Positions 8,268 to 17,417 are shown, counted from the first letter of the stretch. The stretch is DNA of 64,000 nucleotides from Winogradskyella ludwigii (GCF_013403985.1 NZ_JABFDF010000004.1:1-64000); one strand, 5' to 3'. Notes: generated by a model from the sequence alone, not told the origin. Made by a program: numbers and translations.

Positions 8268-8352
8268 CTAAACACCATAACATTCCTTCAACTTATCAAA
8301 CAAATACATAGAATTAGTAATGCCAACAACTTCAGTAACTTATTTTTAGAAG
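8268..8352 (-). pseudogene. Decayed copy of the 3' end of the hybrid AraC-type regulator
   Basis: Positions 8268-8352 align with 9064-9150, the last ~28 codons of the hybrid histidine kinase, with only about five mismatches in the first ~66 positions. On the minus strand it still encodes GITNSMYLFDKLKECYGV followed by a stop at the equivalent place. Upstream of that, a 2-bp length difference breaks the frame and stops appear. It is the residue of a former duplicate regulator. The intact gene at 8447-9055 lies between the two copies. Confidence 0.8.
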
Positions 8353-8446
8353 GAAATTAATATAACCCATAACAAAATTTCACACCAAACCACTAATAAC
8401 ATTAAAAACATTCTTTTAATTTCGCACTTTACAAACGCTGCATAAA

Positions 8447-9055
8447 TTGAGAAGCTTGCTAGAAAAACAACCACAATTACCACAAGAACAGATTACAGAC
8501 ACAGATTACTTTATTTATTGCTTAGAAGGAGTAGATGATGTAGACGCCAACACGGTAACCGAAGCACAACAAAACTTAGAGCAATTGGCCTTAAACTATG
8601 GCATAGCAAGCATCTATAAAACCTGCGACACCATTGAAGGCCTAGAAGATAGCCTAAACGCACTGGTACTAGATGATCATAACTTTAAGGATTATGAAAT
8701 CATCTATTTGGTGATTAGGGGAGAAGCCAATAATATATGTTTAAATGACTACTACTATAGTTTACAAGAAATTGCAGAACTTTTTGAAGGCCGATTAGAC
8801 GGTAAGATTTTACATTTCTCAAATGCCAAAATTCTCGATTTAGACGAAGAAGAAGCTCAATACTTTTTAGATATTACGGGAGCAAAAGCGATTTCTGGCT
8901 ATGGTCATGCCTATAATGGCATAGCGAGCACAAAACTAGATGAAGCTTTCTTTAATTTATTTAAAGAAGATGATGATATGTTTGCGGTTGTAGAAGAGTT
9001 GCACCAAAGACATTATAACGTTTGCCAATTACTAGATTTTAGATTGTATTATTAA
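8447..9055 (+). CDS. Uncharacterised protein, possibly DUF6642/CHAT-like
   Basis: About 202 residues, acidic, no signal peptide. No ATG precedes TTG 8447; the upstream frame is closed by TAA at 8417, and TTG 8456 is another candidate, while the first in-frame ATG is near the C-terminus. The order FIYCLEGVDD, IIYLVIRGEANNI, SLQEIAELF, LDGKILHFSNAKIL and GAKAISGYG recalls DUF6642 and caspase-like CHAT proteins. The histidine and cysteine expected after the corresponding beta-strands are not present (IRGEAN, HFSNAK), so a proteolytic role looks unlikely if the resemblance is real. The gene sits between the two copies of the hybrid regulator tail. Function unknown. Confidence 0.65.
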   Translation: MRSLLEKQPQLPQEQITDTDYFIYCLEGVDDVDANTVTEAQQNLEQLALNYGIASIYKTCDTIEGLEDSLNALVLDDHNFKDYEIIYLVIRGEANNICLNDYYYSLQEIAELFEGRLDGKILHFSNAKILDLDEEEAQYFLDITGAKAISGYGHAYNGIASTKLDEAFFNLFKEDDDMFAVVEELHQRHYNVCQLLDFRLYY

Positions 9056-9064
9056 ACGCTCCTC

Positions 9065-11248
9065 CTAAACACCATAACGTTCCTTCAACTTATCAAACAA
9101 ATACGTGGTATTAGTAATGCCAACAGCTTCTGCAATTTGTTTTTTAGAAGCAAAAGGATCTTCGGCTCTTAAATTTCGGGCTTTCTCTAAACGGGCTTCT
9201 TGTATTAATTGGTTCACCGTTTGTCCTAGTAAACTTTTAACCTTGCGGTTCAGTGTACTTCTAGACACCTTCATATAATCTGCAATAGCATCTACAGTAA
9301 GCAGTGGTGAGTTGATGTTTTTGTTGATGTAAGACGTAATCTTAAGATTAAATTTATCTGCATAGGCATTTAAGTTTTGCAGCACTTCAGGAGCGTTAGC
9401 GTTATCAAATTCAACAATATTTCTATAAAGCGCAATAGAGTTTTTTACATTAATTAAAAGTTCCTCTTCCATAAAGGGTTTTTGTAAATAGCCATCAATC
9501 CCTAAACGTAGCATCGATAATTTCCCTTGCTGGTCGGTCCGTGCCGTAAGCACTAAAATAGGAGTTTTGTCCTGTTGCTGTTTTAATTGTTTGACTAACG
9601 TTTCGCCATCCATAACAGGCATCATATAATCCGTTAAAATTAGATCGAAACTGTTAGTTTTAAGAATTTCAAGGGCTTCTTTTCCGTTTTCGGCTTCTGT
9701 GATCTCATAATGATGCAAAACCTTGGTTAAGTACTTCCGCATTTGTTCATGATCATCGACAACAAGGATGCTTTGTCTGTTGGTTTTTAAAGAAGGCTTT
9801 GGTGCTGCTGTAAGGCTAGTGTTAGCATCGTCAATAACATCAAAAGGTGCAACAGAGGTTGTGTTAGTCCCAGAATTCACAAAAGGTTTAGGAATAGAAA
9901 TGCTAAAGCAAGTACCACTGCCAAAACTACTTTCTACAGCTATAGCAAATTGATGCGCACCAATAATACTTTTTGTAAAAGCCAAACCAATACCGCTACC
10001 TTGACTTTTGGTAATATCATTCTTCACCTGATAAAAGCGTTTAAAAATCGCTTCACGTTCTTCTTTAGGGATACCAATACCAGAATCTATAACATTAATG
10101 GTAATTCCTTCATTCTTAAAAGACGTATGTATAGCAACGCTGCCGTGATTAGGCGTAAATTTTAGGGCATTGCTCAGTAAGTTGGTTATGGCTTTAGAAA
10201 ATAGGTCTTCATCTATTAAAATAGTGGTTTTTAACGTGTTGTTATTAAAGGTAAAGTCGATGTTTTTTTTAACAAAAAGACTTTGAAAATTAATGACATG
10301 TTTTTCTAAAAAAGAGTGAACATCAACTGGCATACGATGAAGCTGAAATTCATTGCTATCCATCTTGCTCAAATCCATAATACTATTAATAATAGTTTGC
10401 ATTTGAAGGCACTGCTCTTTTATAATCGCTGTTTTTTGTTGGTTTTCTTTATCAGAAGCTTTAAAGTCTAATTGATTGGTATACCCTTGAATTAAGGTTA
10501 AAGGTGTACGTATTTCATGAGATAGGTTCACGAAAAAGTGCGATTTAAATGCATTCAACTCACGCAATTCGGCTTCCTGCTCTTCTAAAATCATCTTATC
10601 AGAGAGCACTTTATCGCGTTCTAAGGCTAATAGCTTTTCGCTTTTTAGATTGCTTTCTTTAAAATAACTGACCAAAAGATGGATCACTAGAAAAACACAT
10701 AAGGTTTCTAATACCAGTAGCCGATCAACATATGCTATGGGATAAACCACATAAAAATAATAAGGCGCTAAAAACAACAAGAAACTGACGGCTAACACAA
10801 TGTATGATGAACTTTTCTTTGTAAAAAGAGTAAGAGCAATAGGAGAGGAGAGTAATAAATAATATTCTAGATAATGACCTGGTGTCATGACTAGAGATTC
10901 AAGCGTATTACTAATCATAAAAACACTTATAAAAAGTAAGCGTGCCCATTTAAAATGGTGATGCTTATTAATAAAGAGTATAATGAGTAAGGCGTTAAGG
11001 ATAAAGAATAGCGTAAAAAAGGATGTGGCGTCAAAAAAAGAAAACCTAATAACACGTTCTTTAATAACCTCTAGTAGTAGACCTACAATCATTTCTATAG
11101 AATAAAAAAATAGAATTAAATGAATCCAAATTAAACAAAAGGTATTGAGTAAACGTATGCGTTTATTTAAGCTAATAGAATAACGCGCTTGGGTTCCTAA
11201 ACTAATAACACTTTCATACTTTTTCTTCATATCACGACTAAATATCAC
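9065..11248 (-). CDS. Hybrid sensor kinase / response regulator with AraC-type output
   Basis: A 727-residue one-protein two-component system. About six hydrophobic segments (residues ~30-200) form a membrane sensor without a large periplasmic domain. A coiled linker leads to HisKA with SHEIRTPL (His244), then HATPase (NLLSNALKF, DSGIGIP, GSGIGLAFTKSI). A receiver domain follows (VVDDHEQM; phospho-acceptor Asp540 in LTDYMMPVMDG), then an AraC-type helix-turn-helix at ~630-725 (MKVSRSTLNRKVKSLLGQT, NTTYLFDKLKERYG). Most Bacteroidota hybrid regulators of this type control a neighbouring gene set; here a divergent secreted-protein gene is preceded by three 20-bp-spaced direct repeats. Its 3' end has a decayed duplicate 0.8 kb away. 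Confidence 0.93.
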   Translation of the reverse strand: MIFSRDMKKKYESVISLGTQARYSISLNKRIRLLNTFCLIWIHLILFFYSIEMIVGLLLEVIKERVIRFSFFDATSFFTLFFILNALLIILFINKHHHFKWARLLFISVFMISNTLESLVMTPGHYLEYYLLLSSPIALTLFTKKSSSYIVLAVSFLLFLAPYYFYVVYPIAYVDRLLVLETLCVFLVIHLLVSYFKESNLKSEKLLALERDKVLSDKMILEEQEAELRELNAFKSHFFVNLSHEIRTPLTLIQGYTNQLDFKASDKENQQKTAIIKEQCLQMQTIINSIMDLSKMDSNEFQLHRMPVDVHSFLEKHVINFQSLFVKKNIDFTFNNNTLKTTILIDEDLFSKAITNLLSNALKFTPNHGSVAIHTSFKNEGITINVIDSGIGIPKEEREAIFKRFYQVKNDITKSQGSGIGLAFTKSIIGAHQFAIAVESSFGSGTCFSISIPKPFVNSGTNTTSVAPFDVIDDANTSLTAAPKPSLKTNRQSILVVDDHEQMRKYLTKVLHHYEITEAENGKEALEILKTNSFDLILTDYMMPVMDGETLVKQLKQQQDKTPILVLTARTDQQGKLSMLRLGIDGYLQKPFMEEELLINVKNSIALYRNIVEFDNANAPEVLQNLNAYADKFNLKITSYINKNINSPLLTVDAIADYMKVSRSTLNRKVKSLLGQTVNQLIQEARLEKARNLRAEDPFASKKQIAEAVGITNTTYLFDKLKERYGV

Positions 11249-11365
11249 CTAAACAAATTGCAGAGGCATGAGCTAAAAACAAGCAACTTAAACCATACCG
11301 TTTAGGTAGGCTTTAATTGTAAATATATCTTTTTTTGGGACAATGAATTGGGCATAAATGCATTT

Positions 11366-11460
11366 TGACTCAAATAGTTGGTTTTTGACTCAAATAGTCA
11401 GCGTATGGCTCGAATAGTGGTTTTGTGAATGATGTAAACACCTGTTGCCTAATAGATTTG
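11366..11460 (+). promoter_or_regulatory. Three 20-bp-spaced direct repeats upstream of a promoter
   Basis: TGACTCAAATAGT occurs at 11366-11378 and 11386-11398, and TGGCTCGAATAGT at 11406-11418, a period of exactly 20 bp. TAGATTTG (11453-11460) matches the Bacteroidota -7 box, but no good -33 box stands ~20 bp before it, as expected for an activator-dependent promoter. AraC-type proteins bind half-sites about two helical turns apart, so this is a good candidate target of the adjacent regulator. Confidence 0.65.
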
Positions 11461-11495
11461 CATCAAACAAAATAAAACAAACAAAACAAATTAAA

Positions 11496-12545
11496 ATGAA
11501 ACAAATGAACAAAACAAAACAGGTAATCTTAGGTATGCTATTAGTAATGACTACAGGATTACAAGCACAAAATGGTTTTTTTGATAACATTTCTGAAGAA
11601 GATCAATACCATGGTTATCTAGAAATGTCTGAATCAGAGAATGGCTTTTTTAAGGCAAAAAGTAGAAATGCTGTAGTTAAATTTAAAATAGACTATTTAC
11701 CAACAGGCGAAGGTTACAAATTAGAAGCTACTGTAGACGAAGGCACAGATATAGGAAAAACTTATTTTTCAATTGATGCTTCTGGTAAAGGAAACAGCTG
11801 TGTAGGTTATCCGTATGAATCAGTATTAAGCAAGAAGCAAGGTCAACTTTCATATATCTCTATTGATAATTATGTGTTTTTTGTTGAAGGACTTTCAAAA
11901 GACAAAACTTCTTTTAAGTCGCTTCTTGAGGTTTATATTAAAGTAGGATCAAAATCTGAAAAGGAAAAAACCAAAAATAAGAAAAAGCCAAAAAAGAAAA
12001 ATTCATTTATGGCAAAAATGAAAGCACTAAAGAACCAAGCAAAAGCAGCAGCTGGTAATTTTGGTCCTGAATATAAGGAATTTGAAACCAAGAACATAAG
12101 GGAAATGATTACAAATTATTTGGTGGCAATGAAAGCAAAACAAGAGGGTAGAACTGCAAAGCAAAAACAATCGGATAACAACGTAGCAAATATAGAAGTC
12201 GTAAGAAAAGCGGCAAGAGATGCAGAACGCGCAGAAGCTAAAAGATACAACGATTCTGTAATGGCAACGCCAGAATGGAAAGACTTAGAGCGAAGAAAAA
12301 AACAAAACGAAGCTAATTATCAAAGTCGTCAAAAGGTAGATGTGGTAACCTTACGTAATACAAGCGGAAGCACTATTTATGTGGCACGTAGTGGAAGCAA
12401 AAACAGAGGTACAAAAATTAGTGCAGGTGGTTCTGCATCATGGAGTTGTGGGCAAGACGCTTATATACAGGTCAATGGTACAACCACCAATACCAAAGTG
12501 TATAGTTCAAATTCTGGTTGTGGTGATACCGTTACTGTAAGATAA
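11496..12545 (+). CDS. Secreted protein of unknown function
   Basis: 349 residues from ATG 11496. This start places a clean signal peptide first (MKQMNKTKQVILGMLLVMTT, then GLQAQ; cleavage near residue 24) and lies ~35 bp after a TAGATTTG promoter box. An upstream in-frame TTG at 11445 would precede that promoter. The mature N-terminal part is a possible beta-rich domain (~25-150). A strongly basic Lys stretch follows (KEKTKNKKKPKKKNS), then an alpha-helical charged region and a C-terminal ~65-residue domain rich in Thr/Ser/Gly with two Cys (SWSCGQDAYI, SGCGDTVTV). I do not recognise the family. The preceding direct repeats suggest it is an output of the divergent hybrid regulator. Confidence 0.82.
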   Translation: MKQMNKTKQVILGMLLVMTTGLQAQNGFFDNISEEDQYHGYLEMSESENGFFKAKSRNAVVKFKIDYLPTGEGYKLEATVDEGTDIGKTYFSIDASGKGNSCVGYPYESVLSKKQGQLSYISIDNYVFFVEGLSKDKTSFKSLLEVYIKVGSKSEKEKTKNKKKPKKKNSFMAKMKALKNQAKAAAGNFGPEYKEFETKNIREMITNYLVAMKAKQEGRTAKQKQSDNNVANIEVVRKAARDAERAEAKRYNDSVMATPEWKDLERRKKQNEANYQSRQKVDVVTLRNTSGSTIYVARSGSKNRGTKISAGGSASWSCGQDAYIQVNGTTTNTKVYSSNSGCGDTVTVR

Positions 12546-12551
12546 AAACAA

Positions 12552-12584
12552 GAGTCCTACTATTAACTTTTAATAGTAGGACTC
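12552..12584. terminator. Perfect 15-bp inverted repeat after the secreted-protein gene
   Basis: GAGTCCTACTATTAA pairs with TTAATAGTAGGACTC around a 3-base loop. There is no T-run on the plus strand, so it could be a 3' processing or stability hairpin instead of a classical terminator. Confidence 0.7.
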
Positions 12585-12710
12585 CATTAAATTCATTTAC
12601 ACATAGCAATTTATTCCTTACGCAACTTAGACTGGAAGCAATTCCTAGATGGCAAATACTGCCAAACAAATAGCGTAACTGATCAATAACAAACCCCAAA
12701 AACAATAAAA

Positions 12711-14939
12711 ATGAAAAACAAATTACTTTTATTATTCGTACTCATAGCAACATTTGGCTATGCACAAAACGTAACCATTCCAGATGCTAATTTTAAAACC
12801 TATTTAGTAGGTAACACAGCAATAAACACCAATGGAGATTCAGAAATACAAGTAAGTGAAGCAACTGCTTTTACAGGAGCAATAGGTCTTTATAATCTTG
12901 GTATTTCAGATTTAACAGGTATTGAAGCTTTTACTGCTTTAACACAATTAGAGTGTATTACCAGCCAATTAACAAGTTTAGACCTTTCTGCTAATACAGC
13001 TTTAACAACTATAGATTTACGAAATAACCAATTAACGAGTATAAACCTTCCTTCTAGCACTGCTTTAACAGAATTAAATTGTGGTGAAAACCAAATAACG
13101 AGTTTAGATGTTTCGGCTAACACGGCTTTAACTGAATTAAGTTGTTATACTAACCAATTAACGAGTTTAGACGTTTCAAGTAATACAGCTTTAACAGAAC
13201 TTGATTTTGATACAAACCCAATAACAAGTATAGATGTTTCGGCTAATACTGCTTTAGTAAGGTTAGCTATTAGTAGAACCCAATTAACCAGTATAGATGT
13301 TTCTACTAACACCGCTTTAGAGGACTTTTTTGCTACTGATTGCCAATTAACGAGTTTAGACGTTTCTGCGCAACCAAATTTAGTATTATTATGGTGTAAT
13401 AAGAACCAAATAACAAGTTTAAATATAGCCAATGGAAATAATGCAAATATGACCTCTTTTTATGCTACAGATAATACGGCGTTAACGTGTATTGAGGTAG
13501 ATGCTGCTATTGTAGGTACATCGCCAACGGATTGGTATAAAGATGCTGGGGCAACGTATAACGCAAGTTGTACAACTTGTACCGTAAACATACCAGACGC
13601 AAATTTTAAAGCGTATTTAGTAGCTAACACAGCAATAAACACCAACGGAGATACAGAAATACAATGTAGTGAAGCGACTGCTTTTTCTGGAATAATAAAC
13701 TGTACAAATCTAAATATAAGCGACTTAACAGGTATAGAGGCATTTACTGCTTTAACAGAATTGTATTGTAATTCTAACCAATTAACAAGTTTAGATGTTT
13801 CGTCTAACACTAGTTTACAATATTTATTCTGTGGTTTTAACCAATTAACAAGTTTAGATGTTTCTTCTAATACTGATTTAATATCTATAGATTGTAGAAG
13901 TAACCAATTAACAAGTTTAGATGGTTCTGTTAGCACCGCTTTAACGCAATTAAAATGTCAAGATAACCAATTAACGAGCTTATATGTTGCTAACAATACT
14001 GCTTTAATAAATTTTGAGTGCTATAATAATAGCATAACGAGTTTAGATCTTTCTGCAAATACAGCGTTGACATCAATTACAAGCTATGCTAATAATTTAG
14101 CAAGTTTGAATATTGCCAATGGTTTTAATACAAACTTGACATTTTTATCTACGGGTAATAATCCTTCTTTAACATGTATTCAAGTAGATGCTAATATCGC
14201 AGGTACATCACCAAATAATTGGTATAAAGATGCCGCTGCAAGTTACAGTGATGACTGTACACCTTGTACGATAAACATACCAGACGCAAACTTTAAAGCT
14301 GCATTAGTAGGCGACACAGCAATAAATACCAACGGTGATACAGAAATACAGTGTAGCGAAGCAACGGATGCCATAGGTACTATTTATGCTGATAATGATA
14401 ATATTTCGGATTTAACAGGTATTGAAGCATTTACAAATATTACAGCATTATATTGTTATGATAATAATTTAACGAGTTTAGATGTGTCTGCTAACATGTT
14501 CTTAATTGATTTATTTTGTGATAATAACAATTTAACAAGTCTGAATATTGCTAATGGTAATAATGCAAACATGATAAATTTTGATGCAACTAGTAATGCT
14601 GCATTAACTTGTATTCAAGTAGATGCTGGTTTTACTCCAAACTCAGCTGGTTGGCAAAAAGATGCTACTGCAAGTTATAGTGATAATTGTGCTTCATTAA
14701 GCGTAGGTGAATTGAGTTTAGATACCGTTTCTATATACCCAAATCCAGCTACGTCGGTATTACATATAGAAATGACTCAGAGCATAAAACAAGTAACCAT
14801 TTATTCTATGTTAGGTAAAGCAATAGTAAGCACTCAAAGTAATACTGTTGATGTATCTGGCTTATCTAATGGATTATTTTTAATTAAAATTGAAGATGAA
14901 AACGGAAGTGTTTTAACTGAACGATTCCTTAAAAATTAA
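12711..14939 (+). CDS. Secreted leucine-rich-repeat protein with T9SS sorting domain
   Basis: A 742-residue exported protein. Signal peptide MKNKLLLLFVLIATFGYAQ (cleavage near residue 18). The body has three modules, each opening with IPDANFK-x-YLV/ALV ... INTNGD-x-EIQ (residues ~22, ~291 and ~521). Each module continues with ~21-residue leucine-rich repeats of the type NQLTSLDVSANTALTEL, then a CIQVDA ... WYKDA linker and a Cys pair. The C-terminus (~670-742, SIYPNPATSVLHIEM ... GLFLIKIEDENG) is a type A sorting domain recognised by the type IX secretion system and usually removed at the cell surface. It is probably a surface adhesin or binding protein; the ligand is unknown. Antisense ORFs here merely mirror the repeats. 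Confidence 0.93.
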   Translation: MKNKLLLLFVLIATFGYAQNVTIPDANFKTYLVGNTAINTNGDSEIQVSEATAFTGAIGLYNLGISDLTGIEAFTALTQLECITSQLTSLDLSANTALTTIDLRNNQLTSINLPSSTALTELNCGENQITSLDVSANTALTELSCYTNQLTSLDVSSNTALTELDFDTNPITSIDVSANTALVRLAISRTQLTSIDVSTNTALEDFFATDCQLTSLDVSAQPNLVLLWCNKNQITSLNIANGNNANMTSFYATDNTALTCIEVDAAIVGTSPTDWYKDAGATYNASCTTCTVNIPDANFKAYLVANTAINTNGDTEIQCSEATAFSGIINCTNLNISDLTGIEAFTALTELYCNSNQLTSLDVSSNTSLQYLFCGFNQLTSLDVSSNTDLISIDCRSNQLTSLDGSVSTALTQLKCQDNQLTSLYVANNTALINFECYNNSITSLDLSANTALTSITSYANNLASLNIANGFNTNLTFLSTGNNPSLTCIQVDANIAGTSPNNWYKDAAASYSDDCTPCTINIPDANFKAALVGDTAINTNGDTEIQCSEATDAIGTIYADNDNISDLTGIEAFTNITALYCYDNNLTSLDVSANMFLIDLFCDNNNLTSLNIANGNNANMINFDATSNAALTCIQVDAGFTPNSAGWQKDATASYSDNCASLSVGELSLDTVSIYPNPATSVLHIEMTQSIKQVTIYSMLGKAIVSTQSNTVDVSGLSNGLFLIKIEDENGSVLTERFLKN

Positions 14940-14961
14940 AAAATAGTGTTTTGTTTTTTTT

Positions 14962-14999
14962 ATCTCGTAGGTCTATCATAGGCTTGCGAGATTTTTTTT
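14962..14999 (+). terminator. Intrinsic terminator
   Basis: ATCTCG (14962-14967) pairs with CGAGAT (14987-14992), reinforced by inner pairing of TAGG and ATAGG flanks, and runs into eight T's. It ends the LRR-protein transcript. Confidence 0.88.
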
Positions 15000-15191
15000 G
15001 TTTACACACATTTTGGTATCACAGTAATTAACAGCGTCCTCTTCGTTTTAAATTCAAAGTCAACCTATATAACCATATAACAATTCTGTTTGAGGAATAT
15101 CCGTTTTAGGCACTAAACCAACACAACAACATCTTTAGGCATTAAGATTTATATTCTAATCCTTATTTTTGTAAAAACAGAACCTATCTTA

Positions 15192-16691
15192 ATGTTCAAA
15201 TACATTCAGAAACATGCCATTTTATCCATTTCTGTGGCCATCATTTTCAGCTGTACCATACTAGTCTTTTTTGCTACCGAAACAAGTTATAACGTTATTG
15301 ATAAAGCGTCATTATGGGTGCGCAATTATTTTGGATATTTCTATCTCTACTTAGGGTTTGCTTGTGTTTTAGCGGTATTGGCAATAGCATGTTCGCGTTA
15401 TGGAAACATCAAACTAGGCAAACCATCCGCCAAACCTGAATATTCCCTTTGGGCTTGGACGGCCATGCTATATAGTGCAGGTATGGGATCTGGCATTTTG
15501 TTACGTGCCGTGCAAGAGCCTGTTTTTATGCAACAGAATCCGCCTTATGCGTCTAATTTACCAGCAAATACCTTAGCATTAGAGTTTACGTTTTATCAAT
15601 GGGGATTAACTGCTTGGGCCTTTTATGGCCTTTTTGCCTTAATTATTGCTTATGGCTTATACATAAGAAATAAGAAAGTGAGTATTAGTGCCACCATAGA
15701 GGATCATATAAAAAGTAATACGGCCAGAAATGCAGTAGATATCATTACCATTATTACAACTATTTTTGGCCTAATTGCGGCCATAGGCTTGGGAACTACG
15801 CAAATAAAAGGCGGTATTAATCATATAATGGGAGCTGACTTCGGGTTAACTGCAACCATCTTACTTTGTGTACTCATTTCTGCTGTAGCCTGTTATTCGG
15901 CTTGGCAAGGCGTAAACAAAGGAATTCAAATATTTTCTAAATTAAATATCATAACCACGTTGGCGATCCTAATATTTGTATTTGTCACTAGCGATATGAG
16001 TGCTATCCTAACGGCATTTGCCACAGCGACGTTTCATTATATCATAGACTTTATACCAATGAGCCTGGCCATTGGAAACTATAATCCTGGAACAGAGTTT
16101 TTAACAGGTTGGACGTTCTATTATTGGGCATTTTGGTTGGCTTGGGCACCTTTTACAGGTATTTTTATTGCACGTATTTCAAAAGGACGTACAATACGAC
16201 AATTGCTATTAGGAGTCTTAATTATTCCTTGCTTAGGAACCTTCTTTTGGTTTTCTGTGTTTGGCACCGCTGCTTTTAATTTAATTGAAGAATGGGGAGT
16301 CTACAACAATGAATTCGGTAACGTATTTTCTTCCATATTTACCTTTTTTGAGCACTATCCTTATGCCACCTTTTTAAACATAACATCCGTTATCTTATTA
16401 ATCAGTTTTTTAATCACTTCTGTAGATTCTGCCGTATTTGTTTTAAGTATGTTTACGGATAATGGCGCTAAAAACCCAAGCAAAACGCACCGCGTCATTT
16501 GGTCTATTTTCATTTTATTAGCCACAATAGCTTTAGTGTTATTAGGTAATGTAAAAGCGAATATTAATGTTTTAGAAGCCGTGCAGCGACTGTTAATTAT
16601 AACCTCATTACCATTTGCCTTTTTTATCATCATTATGCTAGGCTATTTTATTAAAGACCTTAGAAAAAGCAAGATCGAAAAATGCAAATAA
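15192..16691 (+). CDS. BCCT-family transporter (betaine/carnitine/choline type)
   Basis: A 499-residue integral membrane protein with about 12 hydrophobic segments, matching the betaine-choline-carnitine transporter family that imports quaternary amines by ion- or substrate-coupled exchange. Conserved elements are YSAGMGSGILLRAVQEP near residues 95-112, FYQWGLTAWAFYGL, and the Trp-rich signature FYYWAFWLAWAPFTGIFIAR (~307-326) followed by SKGRT. It lacks the long cytoplasmic tail used for osmosensing in some members. A -7-like TATTTTTG lies at 15164-15171. Substrate not determinable; osmoprotectant uptake is likely in a marine organism. Confidence 0.93.
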   Translation: MFKYIQKHAILSISVAIIFSCTILVFFATETSYNVIDKASLWVRNYFGYFYLYLGFACVLAVLAIACSRYGNIKLGKPSAKPEYSLWAWTAMLYSAGMGSGILLRAVQEPVFMQQNPPYASNLPANTLALEFTFYQWGLTAWAFYGLFALIIAYGLYIRNKKVSISATIEDHIKSNTARNAVDIITIITTIFGLIAAIGLGTTQIKGGINHIMGADFGLTATILLCVLISAVACYSAWQGVNKGIQIFSKLNIITTLAILIFVFVTSDMSAILTAFATATFHYIIDFIPMSLAIGNYNPGTEFLTGWTFYYWAFWLAWAPFTGIFIARISKGRTIRQLLLGVLIIPCLGTFFWFSVFGTAAFNLIEEWGVYNNEFGNVFSSIFTFFEHYPYATFLNITSVILLISFLITSVDSAVFVLSMFTDNGAKNPSKTHRVIWSIFILLATIALVLLGNVKANINVLEAVQRLLIITSLPFAFFIIIMLGYFIKDLRKSKIEKCK

Positions 16692-16760
16692 CACAACGTT
16701 TAGCTGTTAGTTTTTTACTTTTTATGCGATTAATAAATAAACGATTTAAGGGATAACGAT

Positions 16761-17390
16761 ATGGATCTATGTAATCAAACCGACTTATTTTCTACAGGTG
16801 AAATTCGTAAAACAACTTTTGATTTACCTGGAGCTGAGGTAACTTTATTTGAAAACTTTTTCACCGTAAATGAAAGTAATAGACTTTACAATAGTTTGCT
16901 AAAAAATACCATATGGGAACAAGACGCAATGACGATTTATGGTAAACGAGTTAATTTACCCAGATTAACCGCTTGGTATGGAGATACAGCTAAAACAGTA
17001 TCTTATGCCAATAACAACCGTAAAATAAGTCCTTGGAATACCGATTTGATAGAAATTAAAGAACGGATAGAAAAGGAGGTTAACATCAAATTTACACGCT
17101 GTTTGCTAAATTACTACAGAGATGGAAAAGATAGTGTAGACTGGCATCAAGATTATGAAGAAAGTCAACGTGAAAATACAGTGATTGGATCCGTTACCTT
17201 TGGAGCCACAAGACCTTTCCAACTAAAGCATGCAACGCGTAACGATTTAAAACGAATTTCTATTCCATTGGTTCATGGAAGTTTACTACTAATGCAAGGG
17301 GCTACGCAAGAGAACTGGAAGCACAAAATACCTAAAACAACAAAACAAATTCAACCTAGAATTAACCTGACTTTTAGATGGATCAAGTAA
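16761..17390 (+). CDS. AlkB-like 2-oxoglutarate/Fe(II) dioxygenase
   Basis: A 209-residue AlkB-family oxygenase that removes alkyl groups from damaged nucleic acid bases using 2-oxoglutarate and Fe(II). The iron triad is visible: WHQDYE (His129, Asp131) and KHKIPKT (His188), with the 2-oxoglutarate-contacting arginines in PRINLTFRW at the C-terminus. YYRDGKDSVDWHQD and TVIGSVTFGATRPFQLKH are typical of the ALKBH2/3-like bacterial branch. It stands alone; a weak small ORF and a Bacteroidota-specific unknown gene follow. Substrate (DNA versus RNA) is not readable from sequence. Confidence 0.93.
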   Translation: MDLCNQTDLFSTGEIRKTTFDLPGAEVTLFENFFTVNESNRLYNSLLKNTIWEQDAMTIYGKRVNLPRLTAWYGDTAKTVSYANNNRKISPWNTDLIEIKERIEKEVNIKFTRCLLNYYRDGKDSVDWHQDYEESQRENTVIGSVTFGATRPFQLKHATRNDLKRISIPLVHGSLLLMQGATQENWKHKIPKTTKQIQPRINLTFRWIK

Positions 17391-17417
17391 ACTAACGATA
17401 CAAACCCAATCATCATA

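Noticed and set aside
4498..9055. Prophage or integrative element with integrase and attachment sites
   Set aside because: No integrase, structural phage genes, tRNA target or clear direct-repeat ends were found; only repeats and remnants flank the Gabija-like locus.
12890..13936. Long antisense ORFs rich in SKLVNWL
   Set aside because: Mirror images of the leucine-rich-repeat codons of the T9SS protein on the other strand.
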